Positions 26,328 to 36,205 are shown, counted from the stretch's first letter. The stretch: DNA of 64,000 nucleotides from Bradyrhizobium sp. LLZ17 (GCF_041200145.1 NZ_CP165734.1:1860001-1924000), one strand, 5' to 3'. A program made the numbers and translations. Notes: generated from the sequence alone by a model not told the origin.

Positions 26328-28889
26328 TCAGTAGCGCGCCGAAAGAACCAGATAGGCGGCGCGTCCGGGGGCCTCCAGCACGAACGGCGTCGCGCTCTGG
26401 TACAGCGCGTCGTAGTAACGTTTGTCGAAGATGTTGTTGACGAACAGCTTCACGGTCCAGTGCTTGTCGATCTTCGCCTCGGCGAAGGCGTCGAAGCGCC
26501 AGTAGCCGGGGATCGACGTGCCCTGATTCGCCGCGAGCAACGTGCCGCCATAGATTTGCGAGCGATACACCGCCTGCCCGCCAAACTCCCAGACGTCGGT
26601 GAGCTGGTACTTCGTCAACATGCTGAACGACTGATGCGCGACGTTGGCGAGCGGACGCCCGACATTGGTCGCATAGAGCGACGGCTGCGGCGAAGGCGCG
26701 AGCGACTTCGTCACCTCCGACTGCATCAGGACGAGACCGCCGAACACGCTCCATTTGTCGGTGATCTTGCCGCCGATGCCGAGGTCGATGCCGCGGATGC
26801 GGTAGGCGCCGCCGGCCGTGAGACAGGAGATGCTGCCTGTCGTTCCGGTCGGATAGGAACATCCCAGCGCGCTTGCAGCTGCCTGGCTGCTGACGTTCTG
26901 CGCTTCACGCGCGTTCTCTTTCTCGGTCTGGAACAGCGCCGCGGTCAGCAGCAGATGACGATCGAACAGCTCCCATTTGGTGCCTAGCTCGATCGCCTTG
27001 TTCTTCTCCGGTCCGAAGATCTGGGTGTTGGCGCCGTTGAGAACGGGCGAAAGTCCGCCATAGGCCGTGCTCGTGCCGTCAAACTCCGCACCCACCGGAT
27101 TCGACGACGTTGCGTAGGCCGCATAGACGCTGCCATTCGGCAGCGGCTTCAGGGTCACACCGAGGTTGAAGTTAGGTAGTCCAAACTCGGCGCTCTGGGT
27201 GCCGAACGCCTGCGTTGTGCCGATGTTGCCGTAGCCGCTGGTCTTGACGGTGTAGTCGTCGTAGCGGATGCCGCCATTGAGAATGAGGAGATCGCGGTAG
27301 TTCGCGCTATCCATCGCATAGACGCTCTTGGTGTCGACCGAAAGATTGGTCGGCGCTCCCAGCATCCTCGGGCTGTCGAACGTGTTGAGGAAAGTGTATT
27401 GCGGTGCGAACACGCTGACTCCAGACGTGGAGCCGCCCGGGGTGAACGACGGACCGGTCGTGACTTCCGAATTCAGTCCGGCGTACTTGTCGATGAAGGA
27501 CGTCTCGCGCGAAATCTCGATGCCGCCGAGTGCCGTATGCCTGAAGCCGCCAGTGTCGAACTTGTAGGTCGCCTCGCTCTGGTTGGCGACGACGCTGGTC
27601 ACCTGATAACGGCTCTGCGGGTTGGCGGTGACGGTCGCGGCCGAAAGCGGAATGGTGGCGATTGGTGATTCCGCCAACGTTCCGATGTAGTCGTTCACGG
27701 AACGCGACACGCGGATCTTGTCGCTGAGCATGAGATCGGGCGTCATGTAGACCTCGGAGTTGATCGTCCCGATGTCCTGCTTGACCTTGAAGAAGTCGCG
27801 ATTGACGAAGCCGTAGAAATTATTGCGGTTGGAGCCGAAATCCGGGAATGGACCGCCGGCGGTCGAGCTGTAGAGATTACCCGCAGCCGGAGATCCCGGC
27901 CGATAGTACGGCACGCCGAAATCCGGGATGCCGTGCAGGTAGGTGTGGACGTAGTCTGCCGTCACCTTGACCGCATCGACCGGCTTCCAGGTCGTGGCAA
28001 CGAACGCGCCACTGCGATCATCGGTCACGAAGTCGCGGCCCGCCACACCCGCGTCCTGGAACAGGCCGCCGGCACGTATCGCCAAAGTCGGGCTGATCAC
28101 CTGGTTGACGTCGAGCGTCACCCGCTTGGTCTTGTCGGTGCCAAACGAGGTGTCCATGTTGTAGAAGCTCTTCTCCGTCGTCGCCCGCTTGGTGACGATG
28201 TTGATCGCACCGCCGGTAGTGCCGCGCCCGGCGAAGGACGAGCCGGGGCCGCGCAAGATCTCGACCTGCTCGGTGAAGAAGTTTTCGCGGACGCTGACGC
28301 CGGGATCGCGCACGCCATCGATGAAGATGTCATTGCGGGCATCGAAGCCGCGGATGAAGAAGCGGTCGCCGAAGGCGTTTCCGCCTTCTCCCGTGCCCAA
28401 GGTCACACCGGCAGTGCTCAGGATCGCCTGCTTCAGCGTCGTGGCGTTCTTGTCCTCGAGCACTTCCTTGCTCAGCACGGTGATCGACTTCGGCGTGTCG
28501 ACCAGCTTTTCCGGGAATTTGCCGCCGGCCTGAACGTGATCGACCTTGTACGGTGCGGCGGGATCGGCATACGGATTGCGGTCGGCAGCCGGTGCGCTCG
28601 CGTTGACCGCCGGCGTCTGCGCCGCCTGCTGCTGCGCCGCGCGTCGCAGCGCGTTGCGCGCGCGGACCTGGTCGGATGACGGCTTCGAGGCTGCGGGACG
28701 TGGACGCTCGACGGGCGCATCGACTGTCACCGGCGGCAAGCTCGACTGCTGCGCCTGCGCCCCGCTCGAGACTGACGCCGCCGCGATCAAGCCCGCGACC
28801 GCCGAGACCCTCCTGCCCGAACCGACCGCGGAGTTTTCATCGAACGCTGCGAGCGAACGCAGTGACTTCGGTGCAACCACCTGCCCCAT
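26328..28889 (-). CDS. TonB-dependent siderophore receptor (catecholate/Fiu-like)
   Basis: 853-residue outer-membrane receptor. The N-terminal ~45 residues form a signal peptide (SAVAGLIAAASVSSGAQAQ). The plug domain at ~110-240 includes DTPKSITVLSKEVLEDKNATTL, FFIRGFDARNDIFIDGVRD and EILRGPGSSFAGRGTTGGAINIVTK. The 22-strand barrel then runs to the end (VLSARY). It resembles Fiu-type catecholate receptors, which also pair with PiuC. It is probably the first gene of the operon receptor-piuC-exbB-exbD-tonB. TTAGAAC-type half-sites lie 130-190 bases before its start. Confidence 0.92.
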   Translation of the reverse strand: MGQVVAPKSLRSLAAFDENSAVGSGRRVSAVAGLIAAASVSSGAQAQQSSLPPVTVDAPVERPRPAASKPSSDQVRARNALRRAAQQQAAQTPAVNASAPAADRNPYADPAAPYKVDHVQAGGKFPEKLVDTPKSITVLSKEVLEDKNATTLKQAILSTAGVTLGTGEGGNAFGDRFFIRGFDARNDIFIDGVRDPGVSVRENFFTEQVEILRGPGSSFAGRGTTGGAINIVTKRATTEKSFYNMDTSFGTDKTKRVTLDVNQVISPTLAIRAGGLFQDAGVAGRDFVTDDRSGAFVATTWKPVDAVKVTADYVHTYLHGIPDFGVPYYRPGSPAAGNLYSSTAGGPFPDFGSNRNNFYGFVNRDFFKVKQDIGTINSEVYMTPDLMLSDKIRVSRSVNDYIGTLAESPIATIPLSAATVTANPQSRYQVTSVVANQSEATYKFDTGGFRHTALGGIEISRETSFIDKYAGLNSEVTTGPSFTPGGSTSGVSVFAPQYTFLNTFDSPRMLGAPTNLSVDTKSVYAMDSANYRDLLILNGGIRYDDYTVKTSGYGNIGTTQAFGTQSAEFGLPNFNLGVTLKPLPNGSVYAAYATSSNPVGAEFDGTSTAYGGLSPVLNGANTQIFGPEKNKAIELGTKWELFDRHLLLTAALFQTEKENAREAQNVSSQAAASALGCSYPTGTTGSISCLTAGGAYRIRGIDLGIGGKITDKWSVFGGLVLMQSEVTKSLAPSPQPSLYATNVGRPLANVAHQSFSMLTKYQLTDVWEFGGQAVYRSQIYGGTLLAANQGTSIPGYWRFDAFAEAKIDKHWTVKLFVNNIFDKRYYDALYQSATPFVLEAPGRAAYLVLSARY

Positions 28890-29020
28890 TACAACTTCCC
28901 ATTTCTTGTTCGCTCATTTGACTTCATTGCGATGAGCGATGGGGGTGTTGGTATCGGCCGCAAAATAGCGGGTCAATGCGAGCAGCCCGCGAGAGCCCTT
29001 GAATAGGTCCAGATCAAAGC

Positions 29021-29074
29021 GATTCTAATCTGAAGTTTGAAATCGTTCTAAGTTGGATTTGGAGTCGTTCTAAA
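29021..29074. promoter_or_regulatory. Cluster of TTCTAA half-sites, possible Irr (ICE) box upstream of the receptor
   Basis: Three copies of a short motif, GATTCTAAT (29021), GTTCTAAG (29045) and GTTCTAAA (29067), are spaced 22-24 bases apart in the region between the receptor and the small gene at 29116. They resemble half of the iron-control element bound by Irr in rhizobia, which I recall as TTTAGAA paired with TTCTAAA. The direct-repeat layout is not the classical palindrome, so this is tentative. Confidence 0.45.
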
Positions 29075-29115
29075 GCAACGCGACGTTTTCATCGGGATGG
29101 TCCGTCCTTCGGCCG

Positions 29116-29355
29116 TTAGTCGCTGCTCGGCGGCTTCATCAGCGAGAACAATTCGTCGATGCTCTGCTGTGCAATTGCGCGTACGCGATCGGTGTTGTCC
29201 ATGCCGGCGATGTTGACGCCCTTGACGACGGCTTTGATCTCGTCGCGGAAGTCGGTGAGGAAGCGCACGGGGTCGCGCTGCTCGTTGGCGACGCGGGCGA
29301 TGAGTCCCGTGATCAGAATCTGACACGCGATCAGCTTGGCGTTCAGCTCGTCCAT
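29116..29355 (-). CDS. Hypothetical small helical protein
   Basis: 79-residue protein (MDELNAKLIACQILITGLIARVANEQRD...IDELFSLMKPPSSD), mostly helical, without signal peptide or recognisable domain. ATG 29355 has GGGAG 8 bases upstream and is preferred to the in-frame start at 29409. A palindrome AGAAC-C-GTTCT lies about 78 bases upstream (29433-29443), similar to the half-sites before the siderophore receptor, so the gene may be part of the iron response. Function unknown. Confidence 0.65.
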   Translation of the reverse strand: MDELNAKLIACQILITGLIARVANEQRDPVRFLTDFRDEIKAVVKGVNIAGMDNTDRVRAIAQQSIDELFSLMKPPSSD

Positions 29356-29747
29356 CTCGCACTCCCGTTGTGGCGGCGTTGATATGAAGGAGAGTGGTTT
29401 TGCTGACAACCGAAACGCAGCGCCGCCGGTTTAGAACCGTTCTCGTCAAGGCAAATCTGTCTCTTCTCGGGAAGCGCGTCCGCTCGCTTCGCGCGTTTCT
29501 CCGCTCACGCGGTCTGCGAGCACTGCCTAGGTTTTGCACGCTGCTCGCTCAGAAAGGAAAAATGCAACGCTGCACACAGTCGCGCCAAACCACTGCCTCC
29601 GGGGTGCAAAGCTTTCCAATTGTTTAGTATTCTCAACGGATAGTGCTGTTTACACCGGAACTTGGCGTGTATTATACAAGCCGTCTTGGAACCCTTTGAT
29701 AGCCCCACAATTCGTTGTTTTGGGCCTACAAGCCGATACGATCAAAA
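29356..29747. other. 392-base intergenic region with a TTAGAAC palindrome
   Basis: No convincing gene. The only structured site seen is TTTAGAACCGTTCT (29430-29443; AGAAC and GTTCT around one base), near the start of the small minus-strand gene. The right part, before the efflux operon, is relatively AT-rich (GTATTATACAAG near 29670) and probably holds the efflux promoter; I cannot assign boxes with certainty. Confidence 0.5.
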
Positions 29748-30920
29748 ATGAAAAAGTCACGGCCGATCCTGTGGATTGTCATCATCGCAGCCGTGGCCGG
29801 AAGCGGCTATTACGGCTGGCAGCGATTCTCGGCGCTTGAGGCCGGCAAAGCCCAGACCGCGCAGAAGGGTCCGCCGCGGGCGCCCGCGGTGCCGGTCAGC
29901 GTATCCCCGGTACAGCAGGTTGACTTCCCGGTCTATCTGACCGGGCTCGGTACCGTGCAGGGCTTCAACACCGTACAAGTCCGGACTCGGGTGGATGGCC
30001 AGATCGACAAGATCGCCTTCACCGAGGGCCAGATCGTCAAGCAGGGCGATCTCCTGGTCGAGATCGATCCGCGCCCGTTCCAGGCCGTCCTCGATCAAGC
30101 CAAGGCGAAAAAGGCGCAGGACGAGGCCAATCTCGCCAACGCCAATCTCGATCTTCAGCGCTACACCAAGCTCGGCGAATTCGCGACGAGGCAGCAGACC
30201 GACACCCAGCGGTCCACGGTTGCCCAGCTCACCGCCCAGATCGCCGCCGACGAGGCGTCCATCTCCAACGCGCAGACCCAGCTCGACTACACACAGGTCA
30301 AGGCGCCGATCACCGGCGTGGCCGGACTGCGTCAGGTCGATATCGGCAACATCGTCAATTCCTCGACCCAGACCGGCATCGTCACCATCGCCCAGGTCGA
30401 GCCGATCACTGTGATCTTCACCGCGCCGGAAGATCAGCTTCCCTACATCAGCGAGGGCCAGAAGGCTGGCGAGCTCAAGGTGATCGCGTTCACCACCGAC
30501 GGCAAGAAGACACTTGCCGAGGGCAAGCTTGCGGTCATCAACAATCAGGTGGACACGAGCAGCGGGACTATTCGGCTCAAGGCGGTGTTCGACAACAAGG
30601 AACATACGTTGTGGCCGGGGCAATCGGTGTCGACGCGCCTTCTGGTACGCACCCTGAAGGATGCGATCGTCATTCCCGATGACGGGGTCCAGCATTCGAC
30701 CAACGGCCTCTACGCCTATACCGTCGGCGCAGACAACAAGGCCGAGGTCCACAAGATCAAGGTCAACTACTCCATCGACGGAAAGTCGGTTGTTGAGGAA
30801 GGACTTAGTGCTGGGCAGCAAGTGATCACCGGGGGCCAATTCAAGGTGCAGCCCGGAAGTCTCGTCAGCACGGCCGTGGCCAGTTCGGATCCGGCCCAGA
30901 ACAAGGTTCGACAGGAATGA
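29748..30920 (+). CDS. RND efflux periplasmic adaptor (MdtA-like)
   Basis: 390-residue membrane-fusion protein. An N-terminal membrane anchor (ILWIVIIAAVAGSGYYGW) precedes a lipoyl-like half-motif (VRTRVDGQIDKIAFTEGQIVKQGDLL), an alpha-hairpin rich in Ala/Gln/Asp (~100-165), the second lipoyl half (YTQVKAPITGVAGLRQVDIGNIV) and beta-barrel domains. It links the inner-membrane pump encoded next to an outer-membrane channel. The start MKKSRP at 29748 is chosen over an upstream in-frame codon because the signal-anchor begins there. No TolC-type gene is present in the window. Confidence 0.93.
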   Translation: MKKSRPILWIVIIAAVAGSGYYGWQRFSALEAGKAQTAQKGPPRAPAVPVSVSPVQQVDFPVYLTGLGTVQGFNTVQVRTRVDGQIDKIAFTEGQIVKQGDLLVEIDPRPFQAVLDQAKAKKAQDEANLANANLDLQRYTKLGEFATRQQTDTQRSTVAQLTAQIAADEASISNAQTQLDYTQVKAPITGVAGLRQVDIGNIVNSSTQTGIVTIAQVEPITVIFTAPEDQLPYISEGQKAGELKVIAFTTDGKKTLAEGKLAVINNQVDTSSGTIRLKAVFDNKEHTLWPGQSVSTRLLVRTLKDAIVIPDDGVQHSTNGLYAYTVGADNKAEVHKIKVNYSIDGKSVVEEGLSAGQQVITGGQFKVQPGSLVSTAVASSDPAQNKVRQE

Positions 30921-33900
30921 GCGAAGGCGGGATTTCGGCACCTTTCATCCGTTATCCCATCGGCACTTCGCTGCTGATGGCCGGCATTCTCTTTGTCGGT
31001 CTCGTCGCCTATCCCCTGCTGCCGGTCGCGCCGCTGCCGCAGGTGGACTTCCCGACTATCCAGATCACGGCCAATCTGCCGGGCGGCAGCCCCGAGACGA
31101 TGGCCTCGTCGGTCGCGCAGCCGCTGGAGCGCCAGTTCGCCCAGATTCCCGGCATCGCGCAGATGACCTCGACGAGCTATCTGGGCACCGCGTCGATCAC
31201 CATCCAATTCGACCTCAACCGCAGCATCGATGGTGCCGCCAACGACGTGCAGGGCGCCATCAACGCCGCCAGCGGCCAGTTGCCCAAGAACCTGCCCTCG
31301 CCGCCGACCTACCGCAAGGTGAACCCGGCGGACTCACCGATCCTGCTGCTGTCGGCGACATCGGACACGCTGCCGCTGACCACGGTCAGCGACTCGATCG
31401 ACGCGCAGCTCGCCCAGCAGATCAGCCAGATCTCCGGCGTGGCGCAGGTGTTCATTGGCGGCCAGCAGAAGCCCTCGGTTCGCGTGCAGATCGACCCGGC
31501 AAAACTCGTCGCCAAGGGCCTGTCGCTGGAGGATGTGCGCAGCGCAATCGCGATCACCACGGTCGACAGCCCCAAGGGCAATATCGACGGCGACAAGCGC
31601 GCCTACACGATCTACGCGAACGACCAGCTGTTGCAGTCCAAGGACTGGAACGACGTCATCATCGCTTACCGCAACGGCGGACCGTTGCGGATCCGCGATA
31701 TCGGCCAGGCCGTCACCGGCGCCGAGGATGCGAAGCAGGCGGCCTGGGCCAATGGCAAGCGCGGCGTGTTCCTCGTCGTCTTCAAGCAGCCCGGCGCCAA
31801 CGTCATCGAGACCGTCGACCGGATCAAGGCGACCCTGCCCCGGCTGGTCGCGGCTATCCCGCCCGCGATCAAGATCGAGGTCATCAGCGACCGCACCACG
31901 ACCATACGCGCGGCCGTCGAAGACGTGCAGTTCACGCTGCTGCTGACCATCGCTCTCGTCGTCATGGTCATCTTCGTCTTCCTGCGCAGCTTCTGGGCGA
32001 CCGTCATTCCCGCCATCACGGTTCCGCTGGCGCTGTTGGGCGCCTGCGCGCTGATGTGGGTGTTCGGCTATTCGCTCGACAATCTGTCGCTGATGGCGCT
32101 CACCATCGCGGTCGGCTTCGTCGTCGACGACGCCATCGTGATGCTCGAGAACATCACGCGTTACATCGAGGAAGGCGAAAAGCCGCTTGCCGCGGCCTTG
32201 AAAGGCTCGAAGGAAATCGGCTTCACCATCGTGTCGATCAGTATCTCGCTGGTCGCGGTGCTGATCCCGCTGCTCCTGATGGGCGGCATCATCGGACGCC
32301 TGTTCCGCGAATTCGCCGTCGTGTTGGCGATGACGATCTTCGTCTCGATGTTCGTCTCGCTGACGCTGACGCCGATGATGGCCTCGCGCTTCCTGCGCGC
32401 CCATGGCGAGGTGACTCACGGGCGCTTCTACCAATGGAGCGAGCGCGCCTTCGATGCGATGCTGCGCGGCTATGAATCCATTCTGGACCATGCGCTGGCA
32501 TGGCGGCGCACCACGCTCACGATCTTTTTCGCAACGCTGGCGCTGTCGGTCTACCTCTTCATACTGATCCCGAAGGGGTTCTTCCCGCAGCAGGACGTCG
32601 GCCTGATCACCGCCACGTCTGAGGCGTCGCAGGACATTTCTTTCAAGGAGATGGTCAGGCGCCAGGAGAAACTCGGCACCATCATTATGGCTGATCCCGA
32701 CGTCGCCAGCATCGCCATGGCGATTGGCGGCAGCGGCCGTGCCGGCAACAACGGCAATCTGTTCATTACCCTGAAACCTCGCAATCAGCGCGGAGCTTCG
32801 GCCCAGGAGATCATTGCGCGGCTGCGTCCCAAGTTCGACAAGGTAGAAGGCGCGCGCCTCTACATGCAGGCGGCTCAGGACGTTCGGCTCGGGGGCCGGC
32901 CGACGCGCACGCAGTTTGAATTCACCTTGCAGGACGCCGACCTCGGGGAACTCAACGAGTGGGCGCCAAAAATCCTCGCCAAAATGCAGACGTTGTCGGA
33001 GCTGCGCGACGTCGCGACGGACCAGCAGACACAAGGAACCACGGTTCAGCTCAAAATCAACCGCGATACCGCGTCTCGTTACGGTATCCAGCCCCAACTG
33101 ATCGACGATACGCTCTATGACGCGTTCGGCCAGCGCCAGGTCGCCCAGTACTTCACGCAGCTCAACAGCTATCACGTGATCCTGGAGATCCTGCCGGAGA
33201 TGCAGGGCAGTCTGGACAGTCTGAACAAGCTTTATCTCAAGTCGCCGCTGACCGGCGATCAGGTGCCGCTGTCCACATTTGCGACCTGGACCACTGATCC
33301 GGTCCGTCCGCTCTCGATCAGTCACCAGGGCCAGTTCCCGGCGATCACGATCAGCTTCAACCTCGCCCAGGGTGTCGCGCTGGGCCAGGCCACGCAAGCC
33401 GTGCAGAAGGCGATGGCTGATCTCGGGGCGCCGGCGACGCTCAACTCGAGCTTCCAGGGTACCGCGCAAGCGTTCCAGCAGTCGCTCGGCACCGTACCGC
33501 TCCTGATCCTCGCGGCACTGGTCGTGGTCTATCTGATCCTCGGCATCCTCTACGAGAGCTACATCCATCCGATCACGATTCTGTCGACCCTGCCGTCAGC
33601 CGGCGTGGGCGCGCTCTTGATCCTGATGGCGGCGGGCTTCGACTTCAGTCTGATTGCGCTGATCGGCATCATTCTGCTGATCGGAATCGTGAAGAAGAAC
33701 GGCATCATGATGGTCGACTTCGCCATCGCCGCCGAGCGCGACGAGCACAAGACACCGGCGGAATCGATCCGTCAGGCCGCGATCCTACGCTTCCGCCCGA
33801 TCATGATGACAACGATGGCGGCGCTGCTCGGCGGCGTGCCGCTGATGCTCGGCCACGGCACCGGAGCCGAGATCCGTCAGCCGCTCGGCTATGCCATGGT

Positions 33901-34063
33901 CGGCGGCCTTATCGTCAGCCAGGCGCTGACCCTGTTCACAACTCCGGTGGTTTATCTCTATCTTGACGAGCTCAGCAATTGGTTCTCCGGCTGGGGCCGT
34001 TCCGGTGAGGATGAGGGCCACGACGCCGCCGAGCAAGGGACCGTCAAGGAAGCCGCCGAGTAA
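30917..34063 (+). CDS. RND multidrug efflux permease (MdtB/MdtC type)
   Basis: 1048-residue resistance-nodulation-division pump driven by proton influx. It has 12 transmembrane segments in the usual 1+5+1+5 pattern, two large periplasmic porter loops, and the proton-relay aspartates in VGFVVDDAIVMLENITRY of helix 4. The N-terminus ISAPFIRYPIGTSLLM is typical of the MdtB/MdtC/MexQ branch. It overlaps the adaptor gene by 4 bases (ATGA). Substrates cannot be predicted; this branch often exports bile salts, novobiocin and plant phenolics. Confidence 0.94.
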   Translation: MSEGGISAPFIRYPIGTSLLMAGILFVGLVAYPLLPVAPLPQVDFPTIQITANLPGGSPETMASSVAQPLERQFAQIPGIAQMTSTSYLGTASITIQFDLNRSIDGAANDVQGAINAASGQLPKNLPSPPTYRKVNPADSPILLLSATSDTLPLTTVSDSIDAQLAQQISQISGVAQVFIGGQQKPSVRVQIDPAKLVAKGLSLEDVRSAIAITTVDSPKGNIDGDKRAYTIYANDQLLQSKDWNDVIIAYRNGGPLRIRDIGQAVTGAEDAKQAAWANGKRGVFLVVFKQPGANVIETVDRIKATLPRLVAAIPPAIKIEVISDRTTTIRAAVEDVQFTLLLTIALVVMVIFVFLRSFWATVIPAITVPLALLGACALMWVFGYSLDNLSLMALTIAVGFVVDDAIVMLENITRYIEEGEKPLAAALKGSKEIGFTIVSISISLVAVLIPLLLMGGIIGRLFREFAVVLAMTIFVSMFVSLTLTPMMASRFLRAHGEVTHGRFYQWSERAFDAMLRGYESILDHALAWRRTTLTIFFATLALSVYLFILIPKGFFPQQDVGLITATSEASQDISFKEMVRRQEKLGTIIMADPDVASIAMAIGGSGRAGNNGNLFITLKPRNQRGASAQEIIARLRPKFDKVEGARLYMQAAQDVRLGGRPTRTQFEFTLQDADLGELNEWAPKILAKMQTLSELRDVATDQQTQGTTVQLKINRDTASRYGIQPQLIDDTLYDAFGQRQVAQYFTQLNSYHVILEILPEMQGSLDSLNKLYLKSPLTGDQVPLSTFATWTTDPVRPLSISHQGQFPAITISFNLAQGVALGQATQAVQKAMADLGAPATLNSSFQGTAQAFQQSLGTVPLLILAALVVVYLILGILYESYIHPITILSTLPSAGVGALLILMAAGFDFSLIALIGIILLIGIVKKNGIMMVDFAIAAERDEHKTPAESIRQAAILRFRPIMMTTMAALLGGVPLMLGHGTGAEIRQPLGYAMVGGLIVSQALTLFTTPVVYLYLDELSNWFSGWGRSGEDEGHDAAEQGTVKEAAE

Positions 34064-34132
34064 GCTTGCGCCGCACCTCCCGCGACGCTACAGCGGGCCC
34101 TCGGTTCATGCTACTGTGGTTTGGTCATCCCC

Positions 34133-34696
34133 ATGCAATCCAGACTTGTTGCCCTCGCCGCCGTTGCCCTGTTGTCAATCGGCGCGGCGCACGCCCAGCA
34201 AAGCTCGAAGAAGAACGCGGCTCCGCCGCCGCTCGCGCAGCCCGCACCTGCTCCGACCCAGCCACAGGCCGATGGCGCAGCGGCGCAACAGCCCGGCTGG
34301 ATCGCACGCTGCACCAGTGCCAGCCGCGACGCGCCGCTCGAATGCGCGATCGAGCAGAACGCGGTGCTGACCAAGACCGGCCAGACTATCGTGCTGATCA
34401 ATATCCGCATCGCCCCCGACACCCGCACGCCGGTGGCGCTGTTGCAATTGCCGCTCGGTCTCAATCTTCCCGTCGGCGCCAAGCTCCAGGTCGATGAGGG
34501 CAAGACGGTCGATCTCCAGATCCAGACCTGCGAGAATCGCGGCTGCTACGCCTCGACCCCGATCGCGCCGGACCTGCTCGCGAGCCTGAAGTCAGGCAAG
34601 CAGCTGAAGGTCTCCTTCCAGAACATGGCCAAGGAAACCATCGCGATCCCGATGCCGCTCGGCGATTTTTCTGCGGCCTACGACAAGATCAAGTAG
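34133..34696 (+). CDS. Invasion-associated locus B (IalB) family secreted protein
   Basis: 187-residue exported protein. A signal peptide lies at residues 1-22 (LVALAAVALLSIGAAHA-QQ), then a Pro/Gln/Ala-rich linker and an IalB domain with GWIARCTSASRDAPLECAIEQNAVL and a second cysteine pair (TCENRGCYAS) that likely forms disulfides. IalB was named in Bartonella for erythrocyte entry, but homologues are widespread in free-living Rhizobiales, where the role is unknown. It is 69 bases after the RND pump, possibly on the same transcript. Confidence 0.9.
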   Translation: MQSRLVALAAVALLSIGAAHAQQSSKKNAAPPPLAQPAPAPTQPQADGAAAQQPGWIARCTSASRDAPLECAIEQNAVLTKTGQTIVLINIRIAPDTRTPVALLQLPLGLNLPVGAKLQVDEGKTVDLQIQTCENRGCYASTPIAPDLLASLKSGKQLKVSFQNMAKETIAIPMPLGDFSAAYDKIK

Positions 34697-34722
34697 CGAG
34701 CTTTGCTTCAGGCGGAGCTCGC

Positions 34723-35441
34723 TCACCCCACCCCGAGATAAGCCTTCTGCACCTGCGGATCGACCGCGAGCGCGGCGGCAGTGCCGGACAGCACGCTCTT
34801 GCCGACCTGGAGGACGGTGGCGAAATCGGAGACCTCCAACGCGAGCTCGATCGACTGCTCGGCGAGCAGGATGGTCAATCCTCACGATGCAGGCGGCCGA
34901 AGGTCTCGTACATGGACTCGACCACCGCCGGGGCCAGGCCGAGCGAGGGCTCGTCCAGCATCAACAGCTTCGGATCGCTCATCAGCGCGCGGCCGACCGC
35001 GAGCATCTGCCGCTCGCCCCCGGACATGGTGCCGGCGCGCTGGTTGCGGCGTTCCTTCAGCCGCGGAAAGAACTCGTAGACGCGTTCGAGCAGCGTGGCC
35101 TTGCGCGATTTGTCGTGCAGCGGCGTTGCGCCGAGCAACAGGTTGTTCTCGACACTTTGCTGCACGAACAGCCGCCAGCCTTCCGGCGACAGCGCCAGTC
35201 CCTTGCGCACGATCGCGAAGGCCTTCTGGCGGGCGATGTCCTCGCCGCGAAAGCTGATCGTGCCGGAATGCACGGGAATGAGGCCGGCGATCGCGTTCAG
35301 CGTCGTGGTCTTGCCACCGCCGTTGGAGCCGAGCAGCGCGACAACGCTGCCCGCCGGCACCTCCAGCGACACATCGGAGACGCCGATGAGGTCGCCGTAG
35401 CGTACCTCGAGATGTTCGATCCGGAGGAGCGCGCCGCTCAT
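34723..35441 (-). pseudogene. livF: Branched-chain amino acid-type ABC transporter ATP-binding protein LivF, frameshift near C-terminus
   Basis: ATPase with Walker A GSNGGGKTT at 38-46, signature MSGGERQMLAVGRAL and Walker B LLMLDEPSLGL. The open frame from 35441 stops after GRLHRED at 34875. Adding one base at about 34879-34884 continues as TILLAEQSIELALEVSDFATVLQVGKSVLSG and ends AYLGVG at 34723, the complete normal LivF C-terminus with the switch region. So one base is missing between the REG and LTILL codons. Nothing else in the gene is damaged. It overlaps livG by 4 bases. Confidence 0.87.
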
Positions 35442-36205
35442 AGGTCCGGTCCGCCCATCAGCTCAACCGGCGTATGGCCCGCGGCAGCTTTCGCTGCGCG
35501 GGTGCCGAGATAGGCCGCGATCACGGCGGGGTTGGACGTGACCTCGCGCGGCGATCCGCGTGCGATCTCCTTGCCCTGATGGAATACCATCACGCGGCTT
35601 GCAAGCGACATGATCACTTCCATGATGTGCTCGACGATCACGAGCGTGATGCCGGAACGATGGATGTCGCGCACGAGGTCGATCGCAAGCTTCACTTCAT
35701 GCGCGTTGAGGCCCGCCATGGCCTCGTCCAGCAGCAACAGCTTTGGCTCGGTTGCAAGCGCCCGCGCGATTTCCAGCCGCTTGCGGCCGGGCGTTCCGAG
35801 CGAGCGCGCCGGCGCATCCGCAAGCCTGTTCATGCCGACGCGATCCAGCACCGCCCGCGCCCTCGCCTCGGCTTCCCTGCGATGCGAGGTGCGCAGGAAC
35901 GCACCGATCATGACGTTCTCGATCACCGTCATGCCTTCAAAGGTCTGCGGGACCTGAAAGGTGCGCGCGAGCCCGAGCCCGGCGCGCAGCTCCGGCGCAA
36001 AGTCGGTGATATCGCGTCCCTCGAACAGTACCTTGCCCGCGCTGGCTTTCAGATCGCCGGTAAGGCAATTGAAAAAAGTGGATTTGCCGGCGCCGTTCGG
36101 CCCGATCAGGCCGAGAATGTCGCCCTGCTCGAGCGTCACGGAGGCGTCGTCCACCGCCTTGAAGCTGCCAAACGCCTTGGTGATCCCGCGCGCCTCAAGG
36201 AGCAT
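35438..36205 (-). CDS. livG: Branched-chain amino acid-type ABC transporter ATP-binding protein LivG
   Basis: 255-residue ATPase: Walker A GPNGAGKST at 35-43, signature region SLGTPGRKRLEIARAL (a LivG variant of LSGGQ), Walker B LLLLDEAMAGLN and switch histidine VEHIM. Works with LivF on the LivHM membrane pair to import amino acids, amides or aromatic acids. It overlaps livM by 11 bases and livF by 4, so the order on the mRNA is binding protein, livH, livM, livG, livF. Confidence 0.93.
   Translation of the reverse strand: MLLEARGITKAFGSFKAVDDASVTLEQGDILGLIGPNGAGKSTFFNCLTGDLKASAGKVLFEGRDITDFAPELRAGLGLARTFQVPQTFEGMTVIENVMIGAFLRTSHRREAEARARAVLDRVGMNRLADAPARSLGTPGRKRLEIARALATEPKLLLLDEAMAGLNAHEVKLAIDLVRDIHRSGITLVIVEHIMEVIMSLASRVMVFHQGKEIARGSPREVTSNPAVIAAYLGTRAAKAAAGHTPVELMGGPDL

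Noticed and set aside
31334-33568. 744-codon minus-strand frame inside the RND pump gene
   Set aside because: Arg/Asp/His-rich shadow of the pump's strongly conserved reading frame.
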